Shown here: in pieces, positions 29,987 to 39,825 of the stretch
Position numbering within the stretch: the stretch's first letter is position 1
Layout of the letters: each line of letters begins with the position of its first letter
Assembly (NCBI RefSeq): GCF_024211275.1
Contig: NZ_JAMLDX010000002.1
Span: forward strand, 62,001-126,000
Length of the DNA: 64,000 nt
DNA from: Sphingomonas tagetis
GTDB lineage: Bacteria; Pseudomonadota; Alphaproteobacteria; Sphingomonadales; Sphingomonadaceae
Reading direction: 5' to 3'
The notes under the pieces: model-generated
Databases searched by the model: none
The model's input: the letters and a program-made list of their open reading frames with translations, nothing else
What the model was told of the DNA's origin: nothing
Translations under genes and position numbers: made by a program

Positions 29987-30613
29987 ATGAACCCCGCTCT
30001 CCCCCAGCTCGGCAACTTCCTCCCCTGGCTCGACCTGCTCGGCATCGCCGTGTTCGCCGCGTCGGGCGCGCTCGCGGCGCGCGACAAGGGCGATGTCGTC
30101 ACCGCCGCCTTCTTCGCGCTGGTCACCGGGGTCGGCGGCGGCACGTTGCGCGACCTGCTGATCGGCGCGCCGGTGTGGTGGGTGCACCACCCGTTCGTCG
30201 CCGCGCTCTGCCTCGGCGTGGCGGTGCTGATCTGGTTCACGCCGGTGCGCTGGTGGAGCGGCAAGGCGCTCGACTGGCTCGATGCGCTGGGCCTCGCCGC
30301 CTATGCCGTGTTCGGCACCGCCAAGGCGCTGAGCTTCGGCATCCCGCCGGTGCCTGCCGCGCTGATGGGCGTGCTCACCGCCTGCGCCGGCGGCATCCTG
30401 CGCGACGTGCTGGCGGGCGAGCCGTCGAGCCTGTTGCGGCCCGAACTCTACGTCACGCCCGCCGCGCTCGCGGCCGGGCTGCATGTCGCGCTGACGCTGC
30501 TCGGCCTGCCCGTGTTCGGCGCCGCGCTGATCGCCGCCACCGCCGGCTTCGCGCTGCGCGCCGCCGCGATCGTGTGGCGGCTCAAATGGCCGGGCTATTT
30601 CGGACGCAGCTGA
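29987..30613 (+). CDS. TRIC-like cation channel family protein (UPF0126)
   Basis: A 208-aa membrane protein with seven hydrophobic segments arranged as two repeats, each with a Gly-rich kink and Arg-Asp (GVGGGTLRDLLIG and CAGGILRDVLAG). This is the signature of bacterial TRIC/YicG-type channels, which form trimeric cation pores. Physiological ion not determined. Confidence 0.88.
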   Translation: MNPALPQLGNFLPWLDLLGIAVFAASGALAARDKGDVVTAAFFALVTGVGGGTLRDLLIGAPVWWVHHPFVAALCLGVAVLIWFTPVRWWSGKALDWLDALGLAAYAVFGTAKALSFGIPPVPAALMGVLTACAGGILRDVLAGEPSSLLRPELYVTPAALAAGLHVALTLLGLPVFGAALIAATAGFALRAAAIVWRLKWPGYFGRS

Positions 30614-30648
30614 TTGCGAACCGCGCCGTTCTCGCGCAGGCTGGTGGT

Positions 30649-31185
30649 GTGGAGGAGCCGAGTCGCATTGCCCGGCTGATGGCCGATGGCGACGCCGCAC
30701 GCCGCGACGGGCGGTCGGCGGATGCGCGGCATTGTTTCGGCGAAGCGGTCCATGCCTGCCGCGAGGATGGCGACCTGATCTGCGAGGCGCACGCGCTGAC
30801 CCGCTGCGCGCAGGTCGCGCGCGACACCGGCAATCTCGACTGGGCGATCCACGACCAGCAGGAAGCGATCGCACTCTACCGCAAGGCCGGCGCCGGTCCC
30901 GAGCTCGCGCATGCGCTGCGCCATGCCGGCGAGATGTTCCTAGAACAGCAGCGCCACGCGCATGCCGCCACGTCGCTGCACGAAGCGCTCGACCTCTATC
31001 GCGCCGATGCCGAAGCGGCGCCGCTCGATGTCGCCAACGCGCTGCGCGCCGCGGCGTTGCTGGCCGAAACGCTGGACGAACGCGACGAGGCGCGCCGCTT
31101 CTGGACCGACGCGCGCTCGCTCTATGAATCGTCCTGCGAATCCGGCGTCGTCGAAGCCGATCAGCGGCTCGCAGCGCTCGGCTGA
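30649..31185 (+). CDS. TPR-repeat protein, unknown role
   Basis: The frame is open upstream to an ATG at 30586 overlapping the TRIC gene; the GTG at 30649 (MEEPSRIARLMADGDAARR) is preferred, giving 178 aa. At least three helix-turn-helix TPR units can be traced between residues 8 and 150 (DAARRDGRSADARHCFGEAV; ARDTGNLDWAIHDQQEAIAL; LEQQRHAHAATSLHEALDL). Cytoplasmic, presumably protein-binding. No further domain. Confidence 0.72.
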   Translation: MEEPSRIARLMADGDAARRDGRSADARHCFGEAVHACREDGDLICEAHALTRCAQVARDTGNLDWAIHDQQEAIALYRKAGAGPELAHALRHAGEMFLEQQRHAHAATSLHEALDLYRADAEAAPLDVANALRAAALLAETLDERDEARRFWTDARSLYESSCESGVVEADQRLAALG

Positions 31186-31188
31186 GCC

Positions 31189-31584
31189 TCAGTCGGCGAG
31201 CAGCCAGGCCAGCGCTTCGTCGCGCGTCTCGAAAATGCCGATGTCCGCCCGCGCCTCGCGAATCCGCTCGATCTGCCGCCGCAACAGCGACGAGGGCGAG
31301 CAGAACGCCACCTTGCGCGCCCAGAGCGGACGATAGACCGGATTGGCGAAGCCCATGCGGATCAGCTCGACCGTCTCGGCGGTCGACGGCGCGGTCTCGG
31401 TCATGTCGTAGAGCGTGAGATGCTGCCCGACCGCGCTGCCCAGCGACTGGATCGCATAGCGCGTCTCCATGGTCGCGCGGTGCGCCGCCTCGGGCGAGAA
31501 GAAGCCGGATACCTTGACCACGACCAGGTTGCGGTCCCGGTCGATCTCGATTTCCTGCCGCGCCTCGCTGCTGGTCATGTGCAA
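31189..31584 (-). CDS. SpoIIAA/STAS-like hypothetical protein
   Basis: A 131-aa protein with alternating strands and helices (NLVVVKVSGFFSPEAAHRAT; HLTLYDMTETAPSTAETVEL; KVAFCSPSSLLRRQIERIRE; IFETRDEALAWL) that resembles SpoIIAA-like proteins of about 120-130 aa. It has no recognisable anti-sigma partner nearby. Convergent with the TPR gene (3-bp gap). Function unknown. Confidence 0.65.
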   Translation of the reverse strand: MHMTSSEARQEIEIDRDRNLVVVKVSGFFSPEAAHRATMETRYAIQSLGSAVGQHLTLYDMTETAPSTAETVELIRMGFANPVYRPLWARKVAFCSPSSLLRRQIERIREARADIGIFETRDEALAWLLAD

Positions 31585-31625
31585 AAGCTAGCGGAAATAT
31601 GCTGACAAAATGGTGAACTCGTGCG

Positions 31626-32189
31626 TCAGTCGCGCACGATCCCCACTTCGCTGAACGGCCTGGGCTCGACCGGCGGCACCACGCTGTCGTTGAGCTCGCA
31701 CTGCCACAGCCCGATATCGACCCAGCGCCCTTCCTTGTACCCGACTTCGCGCAGCTGCCCGGCGCGGCGGAAGCCCACCTGCTCGTGCGCGCGGATCGAA
31801 TTTTCGTTGGGCAGCGAGATCACGCCGATCGCCTGCGTGAAGCCCTGCGCGCGCAGCGTGTCGACCAGCGCCTCGTACAGCAGCCGCCCGACGCCCTGCC
31901 CCTGCAGCGCGCCCGCCACATAGACCGAGGTCTCGACGACATAACGATACGCCGCCCGCTCGCGCCATTTGGTGGCATAGGCGTAACCGAGCACGCCCTT
32001 GCCCTCGGCATTGGTCGCCACGATCCACGGGTACAGCCCGCCCGATGCCTCCATCCGGCTGCGCATCTGGCGCGGATCGGGCGGGTCGAACTCGAAGCTC
32101 ACCGTGCCGGTCAGCACATAAGGCGCATAGATCGCCGCGATCGCCGCGGCATCGCCCGGCTCGGCAGCGCGCAACTGGATCTGAATCAC
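31626..32189 (-). CDS. GNAT N-acetyltransferase, Pat/MnaT type
   Basis: A 187-aa acetyltransferase from GTG at 32189, which overlaps the sppA stop (GTGA). IAAIYAPYVLTGTVSFEFDPP, YVVETSVYVAGALQGQGVGRLLYEAL (acetyl-CoA P-loop QGQGVG) and NENSIRAHEQVGFRRAGQL match the phosphinothricin/methionine-sulfoximine acetyltransferase group. It probably acetylates a free amino acid analogue; substrate unproven. Confidence 0.85.
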   Translation of the reverse strand: MIQIQLRAAEPGDAAAIAAIYAPYVLTGTVSFEFDPPDPRQMRSRMEASGGLYPWIVATNAEGKGVLGYAYATKWRERAAYRYVVETSVYVAGALQGQGVGRLLYEALVDTLRAQGFTQAIGVISLPNENSIRAHEQVGFRRAGQLREVGYKEGRWVDIGLWQCELNDSVVPPVEPRPFSEVGIVRD

Positions 32190-34084
32190 AGGCCGAACCC
32201 CAGCTTCGCCAGCACCACATCGATCAGCCGGGCATCGGCGCGCATCGTCGCCGCGACCGGCCCGAACGCGCCGCACTCCAGGCAGCGCGCCTGCATCGAC
32301 GCCCCCATCGCCAGCCGCTTCGCATCGCCCAGCGCCTGCGCGAACACCGCGCGGCGGTCGCCCGCGATCCGCGCGAACAGGTCGCTGCCGCTCTCCGGCT
32401 CGGCCTCTTCCTCGTCGTCGCCGCCCGCCATCAGCCCGGCGATCAGCCCCTCGAGGAAGCCCGGCTCACGCTCGAGATACAGCGCATGAACCTTGGCCGG
32501 ATCGAGCTTGGCGCGCTTCGCCGCCTCGGCCACCGCGTCGTCGATCCCGCCAAAGCGGTCGACCAGCCCGAGTTGGCGCGCAGTGCCGCCGTCCCACACC
32601 CGGCCCTGACCGATCTCGTCCACACGGCTCACGCTCATCTTGCGCGATTGCGCGACCAGCCCGGTGAAGCGCGCATAGCCCTGCTCGACGCCCGATTGCA
32701 GGATGCGGTCGACCGTCTCGTTGGTGCCGGCATAAAGGTCCGGCTGCCCGGTCAGCGGCGTGGTCTTCACCCCGTCGCTGGTCACGCCGATCTTGGCGAG
32801 CGTGTTCTCGAACGTCGGCAACAGCCCGAAGATGCCGATCGACCCGGTGATCGTGTTAGGCTCGGCGAAGATCACATCGGCCGGGGTCGAGACCCAGTAA
32901 CCGCCGCTCGCCGCCAGGCTCGCCATCGACACTACGACCGGCAGCTTCTGCGCCTTGGCCTGCAGGATCGCCTGGCGGATATGCTCCGACGCCAGCACCG
33001 ACCCGCCCGGCGAATCCACGCGCACCACCAGCGCCTTCAGCTTCTTCTCGGCCAGCCCCTTGAGCAGCAACTCGGAGACGGTGTCGCCGCCTGCCGTGCC
33101 CGGCCCGGCCTTGCCGTCGACGATCTCGCCCGCGATCGTGATCACGCCGATCGCGTCGCCTTCCTTCTTCGCCGGATTGGCTTCGAGCCAGTTGGCGAGC
33201 TTGATCGACTTGAAATTGCCCGCCGGCTTGTTCGCGTCCGATCCCGCGATCTCGGCGACGCGCTTGCCGAACGCCATGCGGTCGCCGCGCTTGTCGACCA
33301 GCCCCATCCGCTCGTTGGCGAGCGCGATGTCGCCCTGCGCCGCTGCGACGACCACGTCGGGCTGCTGGATCACCTGTTGCAGCTTCGCCTGCGGCCGCGC
33401 CTTGGCCACCGCTTCCTGCCACTGGCCCCAAATCGCGCCGTACAGCGCCTCATTGGCCTCGCGCGCCTCGGGCGACTGCTGGGTGAGGATATAGGGCTCG
33501 ACCGCCGACTTGAACTTGCCGACCTTGTAGACGTGCGCGGTCACGCCGAGCTTGTCGATCAGCCCCTTGTAATAGAGCCGCGACCCGCCCGGCCCCATGA
33601 ACAACGTCCCGCCGAACGGATTGACCCAGATCTCGCTGGCGTTCGATGCGATGCGATAGCCGCTGTCGGTATAGGCGGTAGCATAGGCCAGCACCGGCTT
33701 CTTCGACGCACGCACCCGCGCCACCGCGTCGGCGACCTCGGCCACCGCGGCGGGATAGCCGCCCATGAAGCGGTCGAGATCGAGCACCACAACCTTGACC
33801 CGGCTGTCGTCCTTCGCTGCATCGAGCGCGCGCACCAGATCGCGCGTCTGGAACTCCTTGGGCGCGTCGCCGCCGCCGATCGCGGCAAAGGGATCGGCCT
33901 TCGACGCCTGCTCGACCACCATCCCGTCGATCGCCAGCACCAGCGCGCCGTCATGCACTGCACCCGGATTGGGCCGCGCCGACAGGATCGCGAACAGCGC
34001 GCCGAAGAAGCACAGCATGAACAGCAGGACGAGCGCGTCCTTGATCCCGACCAGCAGCTTCCATGCGCCGCGCACCAGTTTCAC
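32186..34084 (-). CDS. sppA: Signal peptide peptidase SppA, 67K type
   Basis: A 632-aa protein from GTG at 34084 (VKLVRGAWKLL) with GGGAGCAG upstream; the frame stays open to 34144. One N-terminal membrane helix (about 17-36), then two tandem S49 domains. By alignment of motifs with E. coli SppA, K192 (GKFKSAVEP) and S393 (LAASGGYW) form the Ser/Lys dyad split between the two halves. It degrades cleaved signal peptides at the periplasmic face of the inner membrane. The extra C-terminal segment after an acidic DDEEEAEPE stretch carries CLEC, and is not part of the core fold. Confidence 0.92.
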   Translation of the reverse strand: MKLVRGAWKLLVGIKDALVLLFMLCFFGALFAILSARPNPGAVHDGALVLAIDGMVVEQASKADPFAAIGGGDAPKEFQTRDLVRALDAAKDDSRVKVVVLDLDRFMGGYPAAVAEVADAVARVRASKKPVLAYATAYTDSGYRIASNASEIWVNPFGGTLFMGPGGSRLYYKGLIDKLGVTAHVYKVGKFKSAVEPYILTQQSPEAREANEALYGAIWGQWQEAVAKARPQAKLQQVIQQPDVVVAAAQGDIALANERMGLVDKRGDRMAFGKRVAEIAGSDANKPAGNFKSIKLANWLEANPAKKEGDAIGVITIAGEIVDGKAGPGTAGGDTVSELLLKGLAEKKLKALVVRVDSPGGSVLASEHIRQAILQAKAQKLPVVVSMASLAASGGYWVSTPADVIFAEPNTITGSIGIFGLLPTFENTLAKIGVTSDGVKTTPLTGQPDLYAGTNETVDRILQSGVEQGYARFTGLVAQSRKMSVSRVDEIGQGRVWDGGTARQLGLVDRFGGIDDAVAEAAKRAKLDPAKVHALYLEREPGFLEGLIAGLMAGGDDEEEAEPESGSDLFARIAGDRRAVFAQALGDAKRLAMGASMQARCLECGAFGPVAATMRADARLIDVVLAKLGFGL

Positions 34085-34197
34085 TTGCTTCTGCTCCCGC
34101 GATTGCCCCGCGCCAGTTGACGCACAGGGAAGGCTCTGGAGCAAGCCAATAACGGAACTGTGTTAATCAAGCAATACAGATGGGGGTTTACGCTAAG

Positions 34198-34230
34198 CCC
34201 CTTCCCTTCAGGGGAGGGGTTGGGGTGGGG
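34198..34230. repeat. Hairpin plus G-quadruplex-type tract
   Basis: A 9-bp stem (34198-34206 with 34211-34219, TTCA loop, one G-U) overlaps four runs of four G separated by A, TT and T (34211-34230, plus strand). It resembles a dispersed intergenic repeat of sphingomonads. It lies between the shlB-like gene's 3' end and sppA. Confidence 0.7.
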
Positions 34231-34281
34231 CAGTGCCCCTAGGCGCCGGTTTCAGTGAGACATCCGAGGGGCTTGATCACC

Positions 34282-35868
34282 TCACAGTGACAATTTCCAC
34301 ATCACCGACACCCGCCAATCCTCGTCGAACCCCGGATAGGGATCGTCGATCGCCGTCGCCGCCTCCAGCCCCAGCTCGGCCTTCTCGCGGAACTTGAGCC
34401 GCCCGCCAAACCCCGCCGAGGCCATCGACAGGTCGATCCGCGGGTCCGCGCCGCGCGCGGTGACGCCGATCCAGGCGCGGTCGGCAAAGGCATAGAGCTC
34501 GCTCGCCGCCAGCGGCCCGCCCTTCAGGGGCCGCACCGCCAGCTCGCCCAGCACGCCCGCGCCGCGGTCGGCGGTCAGAAAGGCGGTGTCGAACGCACGG
34601 CCCAGCGTCTCGCCGCCGACCGAGAAGCGCTCCGCCGCGGGCAGCCGGTTGTTGCTGAGCTGGCCCGACAGATTGACCCGCAGCGTCAGCTTCTTGCCCA
34701 GCGCCTGCGCCACGCTCGCCGCGCCGCTCAGCTTGCGGAAGCGCTTCTGCGATTGCGCCGCCACCGTCCGCGCGCCGAGCATGTCGAGCCCCTGCGACGC
34801 CGCCGCGCTCACGCTCCACGATCGTTTCTCGCGCGCATCGGTGACCCCGGCGGCGATCCGCACCGCGCGCGTGCGCTCGGTCGCGATGAGGTTGCCGAGC
34901 ACGGCATTGTCGCTGTTGATCCCATCGACGCCGATCATCACGTCGGCGGCGCGGTGAAAGCGGCGGATCAGCGGCCAGGTCAGCGACGCCCCTGCCAGCT
35001 TCGCCTTGCCGCGCACCGGATAGCCGCGCGGCCGCGTCTCCAGATAGGCGGTGTTGACCGCGGCGGTCAGCCCGCTTGCGCCGACCGGTGCCTGATAGCC
35101 GCCCGCGACATAGCGGTAGCGGCCCAAATCGCTCGCCGCCGAGGCCGACAGCGTCAGCTGGTCGCCGTCGCCGGCCAGCCCATAGAATTCGGCATTGACG
35201 TCGAACTGCCCGTCGCCGGTCAGATCGACGCCGCGATTGCTGAAGCCCGCGCTGATCTTGCGCCGCCGCTGCTTGGGGGTGAGCGTGAGCGTCAGCGCGC
35301 CATTTGCCTCCGGATCGGAGAAATCGGTTGCGACGGTCAGCCCAGGAATCGCACGCATCAAGGTCAACTGCCGCTCGAATGTCGCTCGACTCAGCGGCGT
35401 TTCGAGCGTCATCGGTCCCGCGCGGCGCGCCAACAATGAATGCCGTCCCGGCTCGGCCTTCAACTCGACCTTCGCGATTCGCCCTTCGGTCAGCAGCACG
35501 TTGACCACGTCGTTCGCGAAATCCTGCTCGGGGATCGCGGTGGTATAGAGTGCGACATCGCTCTTGCCATAGGCGCGCGACAGCGCGCCGGCGAGCTCGG
35601 CCAGCGTGTCCGCATTCATCGGCTTGCCGAGGAACGTCTCGGCCGCGCGCGCCACCGGACGTGGCGCCTGCGCGCCCTGAAAGCGGATGCCCCTGATCGG
35701 CCGGCCGGTGCCGATGGCGGCGACCCGCGCCTTTTCGGGTGCCGGCGCCGGCTTCAGAACCGGCGCAGGCGCACGCGGCCGGTCGATTCGGTTGCGGTCG
35801 ATCAGCCGTGTGCCGTCCTGCGGGTCCGCCGCAGCGGCAGCCAGCGCCATCATCGCGGCCAGCATCAT
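34282..35868 (-). CDS. ShlB/FhaC/HecB-family outer membrane transporter (TpsB)
   Basis: A 528-aa protein with a short signal sequence (MMLAAMMALAAAAA), a Pro/Ala-rich spacer, a POTRA-like domain (about 57-130; IRGIRFQGAQ..., VVNVLLTEGRIAKVEL) and a long beta-strand-rich C-terminal half (about 200-528). RFSVGGETLGRAFD is the conserved loop motif corresponding to VRGY/F of TpsB proteins, and the chain ends in an aromatic/hydrophobic beta-signal-like VSVMWKLSL. It should form an outer-membrane barrel that exports a partner protein. Its likely partner is the Ser/Gly-rich lipoprotein gene upstream, not a filamentous haemagglutinin. AAGGA precedes the ATG. Confidence 0.82.
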   Translation of the reverse strand: MMLAAMMALAAAAADPQDGTRLIDRNRIDRPRAPAPVLKPAPAPEKARVAAIGTGRPIRGIRFQGAQAPRPVARAAETFLGKPMNADTLAELAGALSRAYGKSDVALYTTAIPEQDFANDVVNVLLTEGRIAKVELKAEPGRHSLLARRAGPMTLETPLSRATFERQLTLMRAIPGLTVATDFSDPEANGALTLTLTPKQRRRKISAGFSNRGVDLTGDGQFDVNAEFYGLAGDGDQLTLSASAASDLGRYRYVAGGYQAPVGASGLTAAVNTAYLETRPRGYPVRGKAKLAGASLTWPLIRRFHRAADVMIGVDGINSDNAVLGNLIATERTRAVRIAAGVTDAREKRSWSVSAAASQGLDMLGARTVAAQSQKRFRKLSGAASVAQALGKKLTLRVNLSGQLSNNRLPAAERFSVGGETLGRAFDTAFLTADRGAGVLGELAVRPLKGGPLAASELYAFADRAWIGVTARGADPRIDLSMASAGFGGRLKFREKAELGLEAATAIDDPYPGFDEDWRVSVMWKLSL

Positions 35869-35896
35869 CTCGCGATCCTTGATCCAGGGAAGGGGT

Positions 35897-35943
35897 GAAC
35901 CCGCGCGCCGCGCTTGGGGGATCGGGATGCGGCGCGCGGGTTC
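35897..35943 (-). promoter_or_regulatory. Strong intercistronic hairpin between lipoprotein gene and shlB-like gene
   Basis: Perfect 15-bp inverted repeat (35897-35911 and 35929-35943; GC-rich) with a 17-nt loop in the 83-bp gap. No U run. It may attenuate transcription or protect the 3' end of the upstream message so that the transporter is made at a lower level. Confidence 0.6.
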
Positions 35944-35951
35944 GGGGCGCG

Positions 35952-36827
35952 CTATTTGTCGGTCTTGGGGCTCAGCAAGCCGCCGGTCACGCCGCCGACG
36001 ACTCCGCCGACCGTACCGACGGTCGACTTGACCGCGCCCTTGGCGGTGCCGGCGAGATTGCCGGGCTGCGGGGCGTTGGTGACGCCGCCGAGCAGCCCGC
36101 CGCCGGTCGCGCCGCCCAGGCCGTTGACGTCGACCGTCAGCAGCTTGCCGCCGGTGCCGCCGCCGACCGTGGCGAGCGTCCCGGTGGTCGGATTTTGCGC
36201 CAGCACATTGACGCCGATCAGCGACTTCGAGCCCTCCGGCGCGGCGATCACGGTGCCCTTGCCCAGATCGATCCCGACCAGCGCGCCGACCTTGCCGCCC
36301 GCGCCGTCGAGGATCAGTCCGCCGCCGGTGCCGCCCTCGCCCAGCCTGACCAGGGTCTGGCCGGTCTTGGCGAGGACGCCGGTGACCTTGCCGGTGACCA
36401 CGCCCGCAGTCGGCAACACGCCGCCCTGGACCAATCCGTTGGCCTTGCCCGCCGCGCCGATCACGGTGTTGCCCGCGGTGACGAGCACGTTGCCGACCAG
36501 ACCCTGCGCGCCGGTGCTGCCGCCGCCGCTGCTTGCCGTGCCGCCGGAGCTCGACGACGATCCGCTTCCGCCGCTGCTCGCGGTGCCGCCTGAACTCGAT
36601 GACGACGAACCGCCGCCGCTGCTGCTCGCGGTGCCGCCGCCCGAGCCGCCCGAACTCGACCCGCCATCGTCGCCGCCGGTGCTGCTGGAACTCGCCGATC
36701 CGCCCGGCGGCGGCGTATCACCCACCCATCCGACGCGGTAATTGCCGGAACTTTCGCAAGCCGCCAGCGCCAGCGCCGCCCCCGAGGCGAACACCAGCGC
36801 CGGCAGAACTGCCGTTTTATTGATCAT
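35952..36827 (-). CDS. Ser/Gly-rich surface lipoprotein, putative TpsB partner
   Basis: A 291-aa protein from ATG 36827, preceded by AGGAG. Lipobox LALAAC puts the lipidated residue at C24. Residues about 42-104 are almost only Ser and Gly (with Thr/Ala). Then come Val/Gly/Thr-rich repeats (GNVLVTAGNTVIGAAGKANG..., VTGKVTGVLAKTGQTLVRL) and a C-terminus GTVGGVVGGVTGGLLSPKTDK. No catalytic motif. It may be surface exposed and secreted by the TpsB-like protein encoded downstream. The codon pattern of the Ser/Gly stretch differs from neighbours only through composition. Unknown family. Confidence 0.7.
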   Translation of the reverse strand: MINKTAVLPALVFASGAALALAACESSGNYRVGWVGDTPPPGGSASSSSTGGDDGGSSSGGSGGGTASSSGGGSSSSSSGGTASSGGSGSSSSSGGTASSGGGSTGAQGLVGNVLVTAGNTVIGAAGKANGLVQGGVLPTAGVVTGKVTGVLAKTGQTLVRLGEGGTGGGLILDGAGGKVGALVGIDLGKGTVIAAPEGSKSLIGVNVLAQNPTTGTLATVGGGTGGKLLTVDVNGLGGATGGGLLGGVTNAPQPGNLAGTAKGAVKSTVGTVGGVVGGVTGGLLSPKTDK

Positions 36828-37031
36828 GGCGCATCTCCTGTCCGGTCGATACTTGATCGGATCGACATAACGGAAAAGCTGTTTTGATTTAGACGGTTCC
36901 ATGTTCTTGGTAACAATCGTAGTTAACTTTGAGTTTACTTGGTATGTACTTGAGACGATACATCCGAAACGGATGCTTCTTCTTGAAAGACCGGCTCGCC
37001 TGATTCTTTCGGTCGCCTGGCCGCTGACCCG
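36828..37031. other. AT-richer intergenic region upstream of the lipoprotein gene
   Basis: About 200 bp clearly lower in GC than the surroundings, between the divergent lipoprotein gene and groES. It holds a perfect CATCCG-AAA-CGGATG hairpin (36961-36975) and AT-rich runs near 36880-36950 that probably contain the lipoprotein promoter on the minus strand. No ORF is supported. Confidence 0.45.
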
Positions 37032-37060
37032 TTGACGCCGCGCCATGCCGCATCCATATG
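37032..37060 (+). promoter_or_regulatory. Candidate groESL promoter
   Basis: TTGACG (37032-37037), 17-bp spacer, CATATG (37055-37060). A transcript start near 37067 would put the CIRCE element at the very 5' end of the message. Confidence 0.5.
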
Positions 37061-37067
37061 CCTCGCG

Positions 37068-37094
37068 CTGGCACTCACCCAGGGGGAGTGCCAA
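37068..37094. promoter_or_regulatory. CIRCE element (HrcA operator)
   Basis: CTGGCACTC-N9-GAGTGCCAA, matching the TTAGCACTC-N9-GAGTGCTAA consensus with exact 9-bp spacing. It lies 32 bp upstream of groES, indicating repression by HrcA. Confidence 0.92.
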
Positions 37095-37125
37095 CAAGTG
37101 ATTCCAACCCGTTCAGGAGAGCTCC

Positions 37126-37413
37126 ATGAACTTTCGTCCGCTGCACGACCGTGTGCTCGTTCGTCGCGTCGAGGCCGAAGCCAAGACCGCCGGCGGCATC
37201 ATCATTCCCGACACCGCCCAGGAAAAGCCGCAGGAAGGCGAAGTCGTCGCCGCCGGCTCGGGCGCCAAGAACGAGAAGGGCGAAGTGACCCCGCTCGACG
37301 TCAAGGCCGGCGACCGCATCCTGTTCGGCAAGTGGTCGGGCACCGAGGTCAAGGTCAACGGCGAAGACCTGCTGATCATGAAGGAAAGCGACATCCTCGG
37401 GATCGTCGGCTGA
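37126..37413 (+). CDS. groES: Co-chaperonin GroES
   Basis: A 95-aa Hsp10 with the N-terminal [10 protein letters not shown], mobile loop [20 protein letters not shown] and C-terminal [12 protein letters not shown]. It forms the heptameric lid of the GroEL cage. Controlled by the CIRCE element upstream, with a CAGGAGAG ribosome site. groEL follows after 52 bp. Confidence 0.98.
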   Translation: MNFRPLHDRVLVRRVEAEAKTAGGIIIPDTAQEKPQEGEVVAAGSGAKNEKGEVTPLDVKAGDRILFGKWSGTEVKVNGEDLLIMKESDILGIVG

Positions 37414-37453
37414 CCCTTCTTCTAGCTCACTTTTGTCATCTTCCAGATTTTGA

Positions 37454-39109
<1,656 letters not shown>

Positions 39110-39147
39110 GTCCTGACGCTCGGCTATCCAGTCGAACCGAATGCAGA

Positions 39148-39176
39148 GGGCCGGCGGAGAGATCCGCCGGCCCTTT
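39148..39176 (+). terminator. Rho-independent terminator of groESL
   Basis: Perfect 11-bp stem (39148-39158 with 39163-39173), GAGA tetraloop, followed by TTT. It lies 39 bp after the groEL stop. As a palindrome it may also serve the convergent gene at 39181. Confidence 0.85.
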
Positions 39177-39180
39177 CGCA

Positions 39181-39780
39181 TCATTGTCCCGCGGCGAGCA
39201 TGGCCTCGAGCCAGTCATTGACCTCGGCATCGATCACCAGATGCACGCGGTCGACCGCATCGTCATTGTCCACCGCATGCGGATCGGACAGCCTCAGATA
39301 CCACAACTCGCCCGGCGCCATCACGACTGGCGTGCCGTTCACCCGGAAAGACACCCGGCCCCCGGTTCGGATCGGCGCATGCAGCCGCACCAGGCCGCTT
39401 TCGGCATTCATGCCCGGGTCGCAATGCTCCAGGATCGCCGACCCGGCGGTCAACCGCATCAGCCGTACGTTGCGCAACGAACAGCGAAGCTTGGTCAGAA
39501 CCGAGCCGATATAGGACGCTCCGGCGAGCAGCGGGCTATCGACATGGGCGATCGCGCCCGGCACCGGCATCGCCTGGCGGATCGGGTGCGTCTCGCCAGC
39601 CGCATGCCGCAGCGGCAATACATCCCAATCGCCCCGATAATTCTGCCGCACAACATGGCGCGTCCAGTCGCGCGCCTCGATCCGTCGCAGATCGGCCTCC
39701 AGCGCCGCCCCATCCAGCGCGAGGGGCAGTTTCACCCGATCCGGAAACCGCCATTCCCGTGCTTGCTCGATACACTCCAT
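39181..39780 (-). CDS. Aspartyl/asparaginyl beta-hydroxylase domain protein
   Basis: A 199-aa protein of the PF05118 type. RLTAGSAILEHCDPG (110-123), VRLHAPIRTG (131-140), APGELWYL and DPHAVDNDDAVDRVHLVID (166-184) fit a double-stranded beta-helix 2-oxoglutarate oxygenase. By analogy with mammalian AspH the iron ligands would be H134 and H168, and R178 would bind 2-oxoglutarate. Substrate is unknown. Cytoplasmic; convergent with groEL. Confidence 0.82.
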   Translation of the reverse strand: MECIEQAREWRFPDRVKLPLALDGAALEADLRRIEARDWTRHVVRQNYRGDWDVLPLRHAAGETHPIRQAMPVPGAIAHVDSPLLAGASYIGSVLTKLRCSLRNVRLMRLTAGSAILEHCDPGMNAESGLVRLHAPIRTGGRVSFRVNGTPVVMAPGELWYLRLSDPHAVDNDDAVDRVHLVIDAEVNDWLEAMLAAGQ

Positions 39781-39825
39781 GCGCCCAGTCTTAAGCGCGA
39801 CGATCGCGGCTGCAAGCCGGTCGGG

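Noticed and set aside
32045..34120. 691-aa plus-strand frame opposite sppA
   Set aside because: Shadow frame. The sppA frame has the Ser/Lys dyad and start context.
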